Shown here piece after piece: positions 25,384-38,300 of a stretch of 64,000 nt of DNA (its first letter is position 1; the number at the start of each line of letters is the position of its first letter). Position numbers and translations under genes: made by a program. This DNA is from Cardinalis cardinalis (taxonomy: Eukaryota; Chordata; Aves; Passeriformes; Cardinalidae), in assembly GCA_014549065.1 (NCBI GenBank), contig JACDOX010000115.1:930001-994000 (forward strand), given 5' to 3'. Below the pieces are notes generated by a model. It did not search any database. It saw only the letters and a list, made by a program, of their open reading frames with translations, and was not told the origin of the DNA.

Positions 25384-28300
25384 GCGCCATGCTGGACTGC
25401 CTGCCGTTTTGACATACTTCACTGTTCACAGCTTTTGTAACAGTTTTACCTCATGGAGGTTGGGAGAGGGACATTATCCATTTATAAGCTGCTGATTTAA
25501 GCAGAGTCAGTGGAATGTGGTGATACTGGATGGTGAAACTAATGCAGTTATGAGCAAAGCTGCTGGAGAGTGAGATGCTTGGGCTGCAAAGTATTGTAAA
25601 AACAATATGAAATGATGTGTTTTAGTCATAATGGCATTGAATAAGGAAGGGTTCATTAGACAGATATCAAAAATCAGACATGACTGTATGCATTGCTGGA
25701 AAAATAAATAAAGCAAAAATAGTAACAATATCTCCTTGGCTTGCACTTTATATTAAGATTCTCCCTAGGATTACCTTTACAAATAGCTGCACCATCAAAA
25801 GCTGCTGGTTTCATCCAGCTTCTGTGACTCTTTGTCTTAGTCCTGTGGGACATTTGTGAGATATTATCAACACTGCTTTTGCACCAACTGAGCTGTCTCA
25901 CTCTCACCTGTGGGTTAGAATAGTCTGAGCTACTAAAACCATTTTTAGATAGCCAGCCATGGCCTTTGCCTACTTTTTAGTGGTTAACCTTTTCACTGAT
26001 ACCAGGGTTATCAGTGGGCTCTGGTAGCCTGCCCATGAATATTGGTTCGAGGAAACACGTGTGGAAGGTCTTTGGCAAGCACAAGTAAAGACTGGAGAAT
26101 CAATTTGTCCATGGCCTCTACAGAATTGTGTGTTTCAGGTAACTGAGGAGATAAATAGAACCTCAAATGTAAGACGTCTGTTTCTCTCCTCCTTTCTGTG
26201 TTCTCTGATCTTTTCATCTGCTGTTTATGCAAAGATTGTGCCGGTTTCTCCCAAGTGAAGATATGACTTTGAAGTCCTGGAAACAGTCACAGCACAGGCA
26301 CTCCTAAGAACCTGTAGCATGTTCTGTTTCCTAAAGAATACTTTCCATGTCCGGGAGTGCATGTCCACATCCAGGTGAAACTGAACAGGCATATGCAGAC
26401 ACCTCTGGGGGTGCCAATTCAAATTCACCTGAATGCAGAATCACTTGAGGAAGTGAGCAGGTAAAATCCAGAATGATTGCTCAGCAATTACGCTGCATTT
26501 AAAATGGGCATTAAAAAAACAATAAATAAAGGTGTCTTGTTCACTACCTTGATCTTTTTTAGCCATTTTAAGATTTTTAATGATGTATCTGTAAGTGCTA
26601 GTAAATTCCATATGAGTGAGAATGACGTTTCCTTCATTAGATTGTCAGATTCTTCTAGTCAGTTACAAAAATAATTGACCTTAATATGTGAAAACAAATG
26701 GCAAGTTATATTTTAGTACACAGTTTTAGAAACCAATTCCAAATAGTCACTCCAAATGTCAATTTTAACAGAGGGAGATGATACAACGCACAGTACAGTT
26801 TGCATGTATAACAGCCTCAGGCATATTGATTCCAATGCATTTCTATCAATTCCAAAGATCAGGATTTGGCTTCAGTTTGAAACATTTGATTAGTCTACAC
26901 AAATAACAGAATTTAGGCTAGAGGGAAAACTTGAAAAATTTTGGAGACTGCCTCTTTGGGCTGCTATGCCATTGGTAGTTTAGAAGAAAATTTTTTATTT
27001 TATTTCTAATTGCAGAATGATGTAAGCCATCAGTTCATATAACTTAAAGAATCAGTTTATAGTTTCCTTTTAGTTACTATTTAAATGCAATTGAAAAGCT
27101 TTCTTTAAATCAGTCCAGAAGTGACCTGGATCCTCAGTATTTCCAGCACTAAGGCAGAGTTATTAATATTTTCTTAGACTTTGAAAAAGTTGTAGTAAGT
27201 TTTCACATTTCACTAATTTGTAAACAGCAAGATGAATCATGCATCAGTGCTAGGAATACTGTTAATATGCAGTGTATTTTTCTCTGTTTATCCAAATAAA
27301 GATAACTTGAAATCAGGTAAACAAATTGCCTTTAATTTTTTTGTTTTCCAACTATTTGTAAAGTTGAATTACATGCTAGTGAAAAATTGACAATTTAGGA
27401 ACATCCAGAAGTACAAATAGATGAAGTGGTTTATTCAGCTATCTGTTTTAAAAAGCTGAATACTTCAATTATTTTTGAGCTCCTAACTGTATAAAATTCT
27501 GTTTAAGGCACATCAACTATTTGCATGAATACATTTTCTTTAAATAGATGCTCAGTAAATGTTAATGAAAACAGCAAAACTTGAAATGAGGCTGGCACAT
27601 GCAAGAGTTAATGCACAGCACTGTATTTTTGGATAAATTTTGTTTAAAGAGTGCGTGGTTTGATTCCTTTCTGTTTATTCTAACATTCAAACCAAGTGGA
27701 ACTCCAGGGAATTATTAGAGAGACAAATTAAAACAACAGATGGACTTGCAGTTATGTGCATAAGGACATCCTTTCAAAAAGCCTCCTGACAATTTCAGAT
27801 ATTCCAAGTTATTCTACTTAATTTCAAATGAAGAATGTTTCTTTTTCTTCAGAGCTGTCAATCTCAGCAAGCCCGTAAGAAGATGATTTAAAAACATCAT
27901 GAAATATATTTTCCACTTGTCTTTTTTGAAATACATTGACAATCAGCTTATAAAATAGGTAGAAAAATGCATTCCATTTTTTAACGGATGCAAAACATGA
28001 GCACTCAGATCTTTCAAACCCAGCAGACTGCAATGCTTGCACAGAAAATATTTCTCTGCAGTCAAGTATATTGGCATGGTTTTTGAAGAAAAGATATCAA
28101 ATTTTCCAGTGGTTTGTCTACTCTTAGAACTGGCAAAAGTTTTCTGGAGAGTGGACGTTAATCAGATCAAACCTACCTGAATGTCTGTAACCCAGGCATC
28201 TGGCACAGTATTGCATTTGCCTGATTGCAATGTTGAAAGATAATGAAATAATTTGTGAATTGCAGGGCAACAGAACTGTTATTGCTGTGCCCTTTGATTG

Positions 28301-30704
28301 TTTGGCCTTCTGCCACTTTCTTTCAGCTGTCACTATTAATCAAGGGAGAAGAACAGAGAGGGAAACAGAATCTTTACCAGCTCGTCCTCAGTAACATGAC
28401 TTAAAGGGATGTACATGCAGGTTTTAAAGCTTTGAGACAGGGCTGTTTAAATACCATGCAGCTTGTACAAAATAGACAAATTAAACCCACAAGTGCCACA
28501 GTATAGCTGTCTGTAGCAGGGGAGTATGCTTGGCCACCTCTCTGATGGGCACAGTACAAGGATTTAGACAAATAGGGAAGCAGTCCTAACGAGTCCCTGA
28601 CAGTAACAAAGGGCACGTCAGAGCAGGCACAGACTTTCCATATGTATCTGCTGGATGAGAGCTAGTCAGTGTCTGGCAAATGTATAGTTGCAGGAATCAT
28701 TTTCTCTGCTAAATGTCCCGATTTGTTAACAAGTCTGTGCCACAGCTGGACCAAACCTGGCTTGCATTGCAGTGTCACAGACCATGAATGCTTTCAAATT
28801 TGTCTGGGTGCCTTCTTGCACCTCTGCCAACAGGTAAATACTTGTATTACACACTGAAGATTTTCTTAATTAGTTCTTTAAACAGCATTGAACTTCACAT
28901 GAACTATACCCATTTTTTCAGGTTGGTCTTCCACTTAGGTATGGATAGATATGATCTTTGTGTTCATGAGCAAATACAGAAAATGTAACAGGCTGGGTTT
29001 CCTGTGTTTTAGTAAAGTCCTGAGATGGAAGTTTGCAGCTTCATAAATTGGTATTANAGCAGTGGGATTTCAGATATATTGGGTCTTTATGACCAATAAA
29101 TGAGTTCCCCTTCTTTGAGCCTCCCCAGAACCTCTCTGAGAAGTTTGTTCATGTTCATTAATACCACTGCTTTCCTAAGAGTTTTCTACAAAGGCAGNAA
29201 ATCCCAGAACTGCAGAATCACTGAGTGTGTGGGAATGGAGGAAGGAAACAATTTTCTTTCTTTTGTTTCATCTTATTTTGCACTAATACCTTTCAATCAG
29301 ACATGAAGGATGAGTTTGACAACAGTGATTTATTAATAAAAAATTTCTTATTAGGACTTATATGAGTCTACGTTTGCTTTATAAACAATCACTTTAAAAT
29401 GCTGCATTTGGTTACTGAAATCATATCTGCTACTTCCCAAGTTTGACTCTTTTCTTTTTCAAAACAAGTAAATTTTTTAGAAACACGATGAAAAAATTTT
29501 ATTAAAAAATGCAACTAGAGTGTGAACAAAGCTGTATTTTGCTATTAATAGATGTTCCCTCAATTCCTGTTTTAAATGCTTTGTCATGAGGTATTAGTGC
29601 TCTGTAACAAGAAAACGTGCCAATGTCCTTTAAGAAGTAAATCTTAAATAAGACTTCAAAAATCAGCTGATATATCCAAAAGTGGGTACTATTTACAATG
29701 GCACTTAGTATTTATAGTTACTTTTANTCTAATGGGCTAGAGGTGTTTTATTTTTGTAGAGGTGTTTTGTTTATTGTAGATTTTTACAGCCTGATGGTAA
29801 CTTAACTAATTTAGCTTGCAGACCTAATGCATTGACCCATTCGCAAAATGCTTTTCTGGGATTTATAGCCATTGTAATTTAAAAAAAAAAACCAAAGGAA
29901 ATTATTGCTATCTTAGTTATTCCTTCTCCACACTGAAGTAAAGTAACTGAACAACTTGCATGTACCCAGTTAACTTTTAGAGTTTAAGAAAACTTCTGCA
30001 AGCAGAAGTGTTTTACTTTGCACCTTCTATCATACCAAACAACAACATAGTTAACAGCATTTTGAGTCTTCTCTTCTTACATTCCAGTGAATCAAGCGAA
30101 ATCATCATTTTACGTTTCAACATTACATAATGATTTTTTAATGCTTTGCTTATAGTTGTACAGCTTCCCCCCTGGACTAATACCAGCATTGTCATCAGTT
30201 TTCTCTGGATTATGAGTACATAGACAGAGGAAGACTTGGGCCGTCTCAGGTCTCCTTNAGATTTTATGTCTCTGTAAAATTATGTTATTATTTCATGAAG
30301 TTTTTCCTAAGTTAAGACCAAAGCCTGCAATGAATTAATTTCAAGTTGTGGTCTTTGTGCAATTGAAAGGCTCCTACAGACTTCAGTAGGTTTTTGCATT
30401 GGTCTCTTTGTATCAATATCCTTTCAGAATTACTCTTTGAATTAAATCCAGTTTGAAGTTGATTGCATACCCATTCCAGCAATGCTGAAAAAACCAACCA
30501 AATCTCACTCTCTCATTAAGCTTCTGGAATTTTTCTGTTAATGGGATCATGATTAGACACCTTGAATGTGAAGAAATTTTTGCAGGCTTTGATNAGGTGT
30601 TTTTTGGGTCATGTAGACAGCTTTTCAAGATTTTTTAAAATGTGCCAAATAGCAGATATTTTTTGTCTAGCCTATCCTGTTTGAGAGAAGAACTTAAGCT
30701 TTTT

Positions 30705-30736
30705 GTTCCTGAGAAATTTTGTTCCTGAGAAATTTT
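30705..30736. repeat. 16-base perfect tandem duplication
   Basis: GTTCCTGAGAAATTTT occurs twice, head to tail, with no mismatch (30705-30720 and 30721-30736). The perfect identity implies a recent slippage event, a constrained site, or an assembly artefact. Confidence 0.95.
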
Positions 30737-33197
30737 CAGGTCGTACTGAATTAAAGTTTACTTGACAAATGGTTGATCATCTCCAGTTCCAGGTTTCCTC
30801 TGACACAAATAGGTTTTCAGATCTGTAGATCAGAGAATGAAAGTCTTATCCCACACTTTTACCAAAATAGTCAGTAGATTAGTGGTATGGACTATGCAAA
30901 GATAACAAACAAAATTAGTAAATTTAGAAAACACCTTGTTGTTCAGAATAAATACACACAGAGGACTGCATTTGAGAATGAGGGATGTTGAGCCCTCCTT
31001 TTCAAGCATGGCAGAACAGTAAGCAGTGATTACAAAGGCATTCTAGAGAGCCTTCTTTTTCTCTGTGCTAAGAGGAGCCAAGGAGAGAGATGAAAGTCCA
31101 GTCTGAAATTGATATTTTCAGCTCTGATCACAAGAGCTGAAAACTGCCTGTAAATTTCATTTTGATAGTTGTGTCTCTATCTCAACAACAAAGAGTGGCA
31201 CTTGAACAGAAAATCATGGGCATATCATTACTAGTAAGGAAGGTATAGGGAGAAATTCTTAAAGCAAAGGAAGTAAGCAGGACTCAACAATTTATCTGNC
31301 AGAGTCTAAGACCAGAATTCTTGAAATTAGAGAATTTCAGCTGTGAAGCACCATAAAGAAACATTAGTGAGAGAATCAAAGCTGGATCTCATTTTGGACT
31401 TTGTTTAGTTGTTTTAGCAACAGAGTGTAACTTACCACTTGAGAAAGAAAAGGAGACAAGGTTTCTAGATCTCTAAGCTAGGTTTTGCTTTGCAGTGTTC
31501 CATCATGATAGACAGCAGGATGCAGGCTCAAAGTTTCACGGTTTTACAAAGCAAGGACAATGCATAGCACTCCCACTGTAGTCAGTGATCACAAGTACAT
31601 TTAACACAGTACATGCTCTCCAATTCTCTCTCCTCATTATAGCATTTCAACAATTTTCTAAGGCGTAAAGATGTGCAGAATGAATTGCTGATTTATTTTT
31701 AAGACTTTAAAGCAGAGTCAACAAAGTGCAAAAGTAACTGGATTCAAGCACAAACACTGATAGCTTAAAAAGATTGGTTTTGTAGTCCACATAGAATGCA
31801 GCAGCTGTTTCTAAAAAGGATATGAGGGAAATGTTTCTTAATAGCATGAGAACATTTGGACTCAGTAGATATTTATTTGTATGAAAAATAAAAGTCTGTC
31901 AACAAATGCACAACAACAGACTAGTCCATATGCTGCCTTTTTTCTTTTTAAAGCATCTTTTGTGTATAACTTCTGTGTAAAATATACTTTTTGTAAAATA
32001 TTATGAGTTTTTCACTGCAGAATGATTCTGCCATCGAGATAATAGCTGCAGCTTTTTCCTCATTTTTCTCATTTTTCTGTCTGCACGGTCCAAACCACTC
32101 CAGAGCTTTACGTGTCAAGAGAGTATCTCCAGTGTGGGGTCTGAGCATGAAATAAGTCTCATTATTTTGCCAAGATATACACAATACAGCTAAAAAGTAT
32201 ATCAGAACTTAAGAAACCATTATAAGAAGTTTATGGTAGTCATAGAGTTGGACATTTCTAGCCCAGTATAAGACTTCTGCTGTCAAGAGTTCCCAAGCCC
32301 CTAGATGATGCTGTAAAGATTCACTCACTGCATTTGAACAGNGAATGAGTGAGAAAGTGAGAGTACTTTAGCCTATTTCTTTGCTAGCTTGGTTTCTTAT
32401 CTGTTTTCTGAAAGCTGCTGGAAAGCAATGGAGATTTAGCTGCCAGGTCTAAACTGCAGGGGAGGAATTGGCAGTAGTAAAAGCAAAAAGATTCAGCAAA
32501 TAAAAGATAATATAGATCGTCTCCTGTTGTGCCTGTTTTCAAATTACTGTGTTTAAATGAACTTCTTGTTCTGCAAGCTGTCTTTAGTCTCTCGCTTGCT
32601 GGCCTCCAATGACCTTTCTCTGATTTTCTTTTTCCTTTACAGTCTCATGACATTCAAACTTTTATCTGCCTCTCTGGTACTTTAAACATGGGCAGATTCC
32701 ATGTATACTTTTAATCCTGTGGGAAGTCTGATCTCAATTTCTGGCTGTTTAGGCAATGAAATGCAGTGTAAGATACTGCCTTGTGTAGTAGATGACTGTA
32801 TCAGTTTTTAACTTGTGAATATAAATATTTGTACACTGAAATTCTCACTCTGCCTCTTCCTTTCTCTGTCTGTGTAACTATTCATGGCAATAAAAATCAA
32901 AATCTCTTGTGTTAGAGGATGGGACCAATGTCAAAATCATGTCTCTCATCTTATTCAGTACTTGTATAAGGCTTGTGTAAAATGCCTAGTCAGATTTAAC
33001 AGGATAATTATTTATTCTTAACCTTTTTTTTTCAATAAACCTGCATTAAGAGACCATGTCTAAATTTTGATGGTCTTCCTTGGGAGATTTTTCCTAGGCG
33101 CCTTTCTTGACAAACATTATTAAAGAGTAAAAAAATTGTATGTTAATAGGAAACTGAAGAGAAGTGCTACAGAGCTTTGGTTTTCGTTTTTGGTTCG

Positions 33198-33230
33198 TTT
33201 TTTTTCTTTTTTCTTTTTTCTTTTTTTTTT
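33198..33230. repeat. T-rich (CTTTTTT)n repeat
   Basis: A T tract with C at 33206, 33213 and 33220, giving a 7-base period, and ending in TTTTTTTTTTAG. It resembles a strong polypyrimidine tract followed by a 3' splice site, but is simple sequence. Confidence 0.85.
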
Positions 33231-35100
33231 AGATATTTGAGGGTTGTTTTGAAATACTTCATGAATTTCAGGATAGCCTCTGAAGCTTTTTCTGAAGTCT
33301 GTGGAAGATGTTGAAGGTTTGTCAGAGAGGTTTGTTTAAGACTCATGTTCATCTTAAACATTCTGGGCTAAAACAGTGGATAGGAAAGACAGATATTTTT
33401 TGTATTCTTACCATTGCCTTTCCCTGCCCAAACAGTTTTGGTGAATGGAACATCATTGCCCCAAGAAGGAAAGTTGCATCCAAGACCTCTCAGCTGCTTG
33501 TTCTTCCATGGCCAGGGCAGGCACAGTGGGCAGGAGTGCTTCAGAATGGAAACTGTGCAACAGTCAGAAGAGAAGGCTACAACAGAAGCGTGGTGATGGT
33601 GAAACTCCGTTGCATTGCCTACAGGTAGCAGCAACAGGGGGGTGTCAGCAAGAGGGCTGTAGTCTTGAGGAATGGTATTTAGCAGTGATAGTGTGAGCCT
33701 GGTGACCTAAATCATCCCAGGCTGATCAGTCCTTTGGCATGTGGGATTAAACGGAGGTCAGAAGTCTAGAACAAGTAACTATTGAAAGGTTGCCTCATGT
33801 AAAGCAAAGGACCATGGGTCAAAAGCCTTGCATGTTAACTTCTTTGTCACCATGACATCAGTGAGGATTGTTAGAGTCCCTACTGTTAAAGTCCCTTTAA
33901 TTGAGCCTAGATTCCTAGATTTGTAGCAGCATCTAAGGAGCCTGTGTTTGGTGTAATTATGCGCATAATGATACCAGACTCATGACAGCTGTAAGGANAG
34001 AGAAACTTGACTTGACTGAGAAACTTTAACACCTACAGCAAAGTATTAGACTGAACTTGGTTTTCTCTAGTCTGATGTCTCCACACGAATCAGTGCTTAT
34101 TCTCTTTTCCNTTTCTGGTTGAACTGCTTGTGTCAGGGATTTGAACTACATCAATGTGTGCATGTGTAGTAATGAGTTCAGAGTCAACAGTCAACACAAG
34201 TGTTTGGAATATGGGTTGTTTAGCTTCTCTTCCTCTTTTTTACTAGAGGGAGATGGACCTAATCAAACTGCCCTGTTCATCTGACTATGAAAAACTGTGA
34301 GAACCACATTTTGTGAAGCAACTTGAAAGTGACAGGTGAAAACCACCTTATTAATATTAAATGCAATTCTTTTATTGAAAATGTATACTTCTACTAGCAG
34401 AGAACATTGGCAAAGTTGAAAGAGAAAGTAAAACTAAGTATGAAACTTAGGAATGTGCTCCTTCTCATTTTTAATACAAACCATCTCATATGTTTGAGAA
34501 GTTTTGAAATCTTCTCTGGTTTTCATCTTTATTTCTAACATGGTTCTTTCCTTCAGGGACATATATATTATTTCTTTCACCTCCTCTTTCTTAGTGCTTG
34601 TGGGTCTCACAATGCTTTTCATTCATTTCTTTTCCTGTCCCAGTGTGAAGTGAGCAGGGAGGTGAAGAAAAACATGCTTCTTACAAACTGCTGGTTAAAT
34701 AAAGCCACTCTTAGAAACTAGAAGCAATGCAAGTCCTGAAATGTCCAAGGAGAGAACTATAAAGAAAGAAATCTCATTCCTCGGAGTTCATTATTGCTGG
34801 TTTGTGGCATCATTTTTATTCAGAAGACAGAAAAAATGATATCTAAAAATGGTATGGGCAATAGTATTCAGGTGACATTATTGCTAAGACTTTGTTTTCT
34901 TTTGATACATAAGTTTCCCATCTTTTTTCTTCTCTATGCCTATTTTTCCATTCTCTCATGTAATCATACAATTCTTTTAAGTAATAAGGAACTACTGCAA
35001 TTTCTTCCATTCCTTACACAGTTCTTTCTAAATATTTTCTGTCAATAGCAAAAGTGGGTGGTTCTGCTTCATCAGTCAGTCACCAAAAAAATTGAAAAAT

Positions 35101-35310
35101 CACAGAATCATAGAATCATGAAGTCTGGAAAAAAACTTCTAAGATCATTGGGTCCAGCATTAACCCAGCANTGCTGTGTATATCATTAAGTCATGTTCCA
35201 ACCCTGTGATGTGTCCCAAACATATCTACACATCTTCTAAACACCTTCAGGTTTGGTGAAACTTTTTCTACATAGAGAAACGCTTCATAGTGTGAGGCAT
35301 GCTGCTGACC
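35101..35310 (-). mobile_element. CR1 LINE 3' fragment, minus strand
   Basis: Starts CACAGAATCATAGAATCATG, the complement of the CR1 terminal octamers, followed by GGAAAAAAACTTCTAAGATCATTGGGTCCAGC-like sequence and AACCCAGCANTGCTG. That is the 3' end of a CR1 subfamily different from the 3.1 kb copy, which has the CCATGGGCAGGGACA version instead. Similarity fades by about 35290-35310. Only the 3'-terminal part of ORF2 and the tail remain. Confidence 0.85.
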
Positions 35311-38300
35311 AGCTTTTAGGAGGTATTGCCTCCTGTTGGAGTTAGGAGATTAGAAAGCTCCTATCAGCAACCAACTAATTGGAAAACAACTGTTACTACA
35401 GATACCTCAAGAAAGGACAGTGTGGAAGAGGGATACAGAGGTGCACTACTTACCCCTCATTTGATAAGTTGTAGCAGAAACCATTTTATAAATCTCATGA
35501 AGGGTCCATAGTTTCATGCAAACATAAAACATAGAGACTTGTGAAAAATATGGCTTCAAAGGCTCAAGTACCTGAGGACAAAATATTGTCCAACAGAGCC
35601 AAGCAACACAGAACTCATGGGGGTTTTGCTGATTATTTTGGGGTTTGTTGTTACCTGAGGAAATACAAACTTCATAGGTAAAATGGCATCCCCAGCCATC
35701 AATGGTTGCTGATTTTTTCTGCCTTCTCTGGTAGAAAATTCAGTCTTTTCTCTATGACTGTGAGCTGATTTGCAAGAAACTGTTTTCTTTCTCTGAACTT
35801 TGCCCCCTCTCTCTCCCCATACCCTCTGCTTTGCCTTTGTTCTCTCCATTGATGGGAGCAGGTTTTGTTAGGGCACCTTTTCCTGTACATTTTGTGTCTT
35901 TGTTAAGGAAATCCTTGCTCACTAAATGCATCCTGACTCCTTTGTCTCTGGGGAGTACATGCTGTTTAATCCGGGTATATCAGAATCCCAGATGCAATTT
36001 GAAGTCTTCCAACTCGGTGCAGCTGGGAAAATACACAAAAATACAACAGAATTTGTGGCAGTTTAGAATTAAGCAAGAAAAGTGTGGGATATTTTCTATA
36101 TTTACGTCTTTTTGAAATGTTTCTTTGCTAATTTATACCACCCACTGGACAGCTTGTCTCTCTACCATCTTTCCTGTTGCAAACAAGAACTGTGTAAGAC
36201 TGGATGGTAGAACCCAACAATTCAGCATTTTCAAGCGTTCCAAATTCTCTCAGGGAAATTATATACATTTGAGTAATTTTTCTGTGCTTTACCACATGCA
36301 CAACACAGAAGTGTGACTACAAGGTGAGGTTTTTGATATTTCGTAACATCATTCCATATTTCTTGGCCATTTCTGTCTTTCATTAAAAGGACCAGCCCTG
36401 CATGGACCTGACACTCTTCATGTGCCAATGAGTGACTCGGACAAGAGCTTATCAGAGATACCAAAGCTCACATCAGTAAAATGAACAGGCTGTAATTATT
36501 CCTTTGCCCATCCTCAACACAACCACAGCATCTTCTGGGCTCAGTCCTGTCAGTTAGTTGCCAAGACACCTGGCTCCAGTCCCCAAGACACCTAAGCACA
36601 TACTTATCTTGTCACCTTTAACTGTGTCTTCAAAGAAAGACTGTGCATATATAAGACCTTTGTTGATTCAATACCTAAAAAACACAGCATCTTTCAAGAA
36701 GTCCTCTGTGCCCTATTTCATCTTCTGTCCTTTATCCTTTCCTCTTAGGCTGTCAATGCTTGAGGGAGCAACCATTTCCCATCCTCACTGAGTGTGGGTA
36801 TAACATATAGTGATGGAGATTTTTATCTGAACTGAAGCCTTTAATTGTCTTCAATAGCTGTGACTACAGTTCTGTGAGGAGAAAAGAGAGGGACTCTGCA
36901 TTTCTTTTTAATAGTCCTTATTATTATTCTTGGCTCTTTCTCTTGTTTCCTTCATTCTTGTTAAGATTCGATTTTCATCAGGCTTTCATATTTCAGGCTG
37001 CAGCTCAGAAATCCCCTTGTGATATGTTACTATATGTATTTTTGTTTTGTTGTTTTCTTTATTGTTGGGGATTTTTTAAAATTTATTTCAATTTTCAGTA
37101 AGGAAATGTTCTCCACTTGGAAAAGTGGAGAAAGAGCATTTTCTCCAAGCCACTGAACTTTAATTCTAGGAATAATAATGAGTAATAACAAAGTCAGGAA
37201 AGCAAGCAGCAATGGACCACCTTGTGCCAAGCAAGGTAAGAATTTGATCAGTCTAGTTGGCTTAACAACATTAAAATGAATGGGGGAAATTTGTGTATTC
37301 ACAATAAAGGAGAAGTTTGGTTCCTCTTCGAGTCCTTGTAATAGGTTGGTATCTTTACACTACAGCACAATGTTTTCCTTTTGGATTTACAGCATCCAAT
37401 TTTCCCCTACTGCCTTCTATGCCTGTTTAAATTTACTGGGTGAGATACACTCTGTTATTTTTCAACATTTTTTTTTGTATTTACTCTCCTAATAGGAATA
37501 TGTTCTGTATTTTGGGCCCATTATACATTCTCTATTTCATCTCATTTGTCCTTGGAACGCCGTAATTTCCTACATGTTTTCCTAAGGCAACCTGCAAACC
37601 TTAGGACACTAACATCATCTGAGGTTGTGAACAAGAAATTAAATCAAATTCATGCAATGATTTTCATCCTGGTTTTGTTGACCTTGTTCAGTCACTTGAT
37701 TGAGATTTTTGGCCTTTCTTCTCTTATGTCAATTCTTACTTTCCTGTAGAGACTACAGCTGCTTGGACAGTGTTTTGTTTTTTCTTTATCAGGGAGTATA
37801 TATGTAGTACATGGGTATAATGGTGTGGGACTACTGCTGTTTGTTAATTTTTAAATATCACATAATCTCATTTTACCTGTTTGTACTCATCTTTGCTCTC
37901 CTTCTAAGCTCCACTGACTATCCATGTCTTCCTGATATTTGGTCTCACATCTTAACAATGCTTCTAGTGTCCTCTCCTCCTTCAATAGGAATCATCTTCC
38001 CTCCCCTCATCTCCATCACCTTCAGAAGAGCCCTTCAGTGTTTGTATTGATTATAGTCAGACTNAGTTTACATAAGACAGTCGTTATCTAGCCAATGTTC
38101 AGCAGTTCTGTTAGTCTGAATTATCTCATTTTTGCTTATCAGTCATATATAAATAGTTATTCTTTAGAGAAATTTAAGAAGCAAACATGTATCTTTCATT
38201 TTTTTGAGAACACAATTATTTAGGAGATTATTGTAAAACAAGAAGCTAAATTCATGTTCTCTTGCCAGAAGTAATCACTGATTGTCCTTTCTTTTCTGCT

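Larger units (their letters stand above)
23554..35100. other. Unique non-coding DNA, no gene recognised
   Basis: About 11.5 kb without a recognisable gene. Many short frames occur on both strands, for example 25507-25746 (minus), 26011-26232 (minus), 28401-28616 (minus), 30413-30628 (minus) and 33308-33628 (plus, ATG start). None carries a domain I can identify. Local structure is limited to small tandem repeats (30705-30736, 33198-33230) and a weak ancient-repeat trace near 25.34 kb. An exon-like arrangement at 33233-33623 is discussed among the findings. Confidence 0.65.

Noticed and set aside
26045..26056. TGGTTCGAGG string resembling a tRNA T-arm
   Set aside because: No A box, acceptor stem or anticodon arm can be found at the required distances.
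28670..28831. Possible exon ending at a donor-like CAG|GTAAAT near 28831
   Set aside because: The upstream acceptor is weak, the conceptual peptide is unfamiliar and no second exon could be linked.
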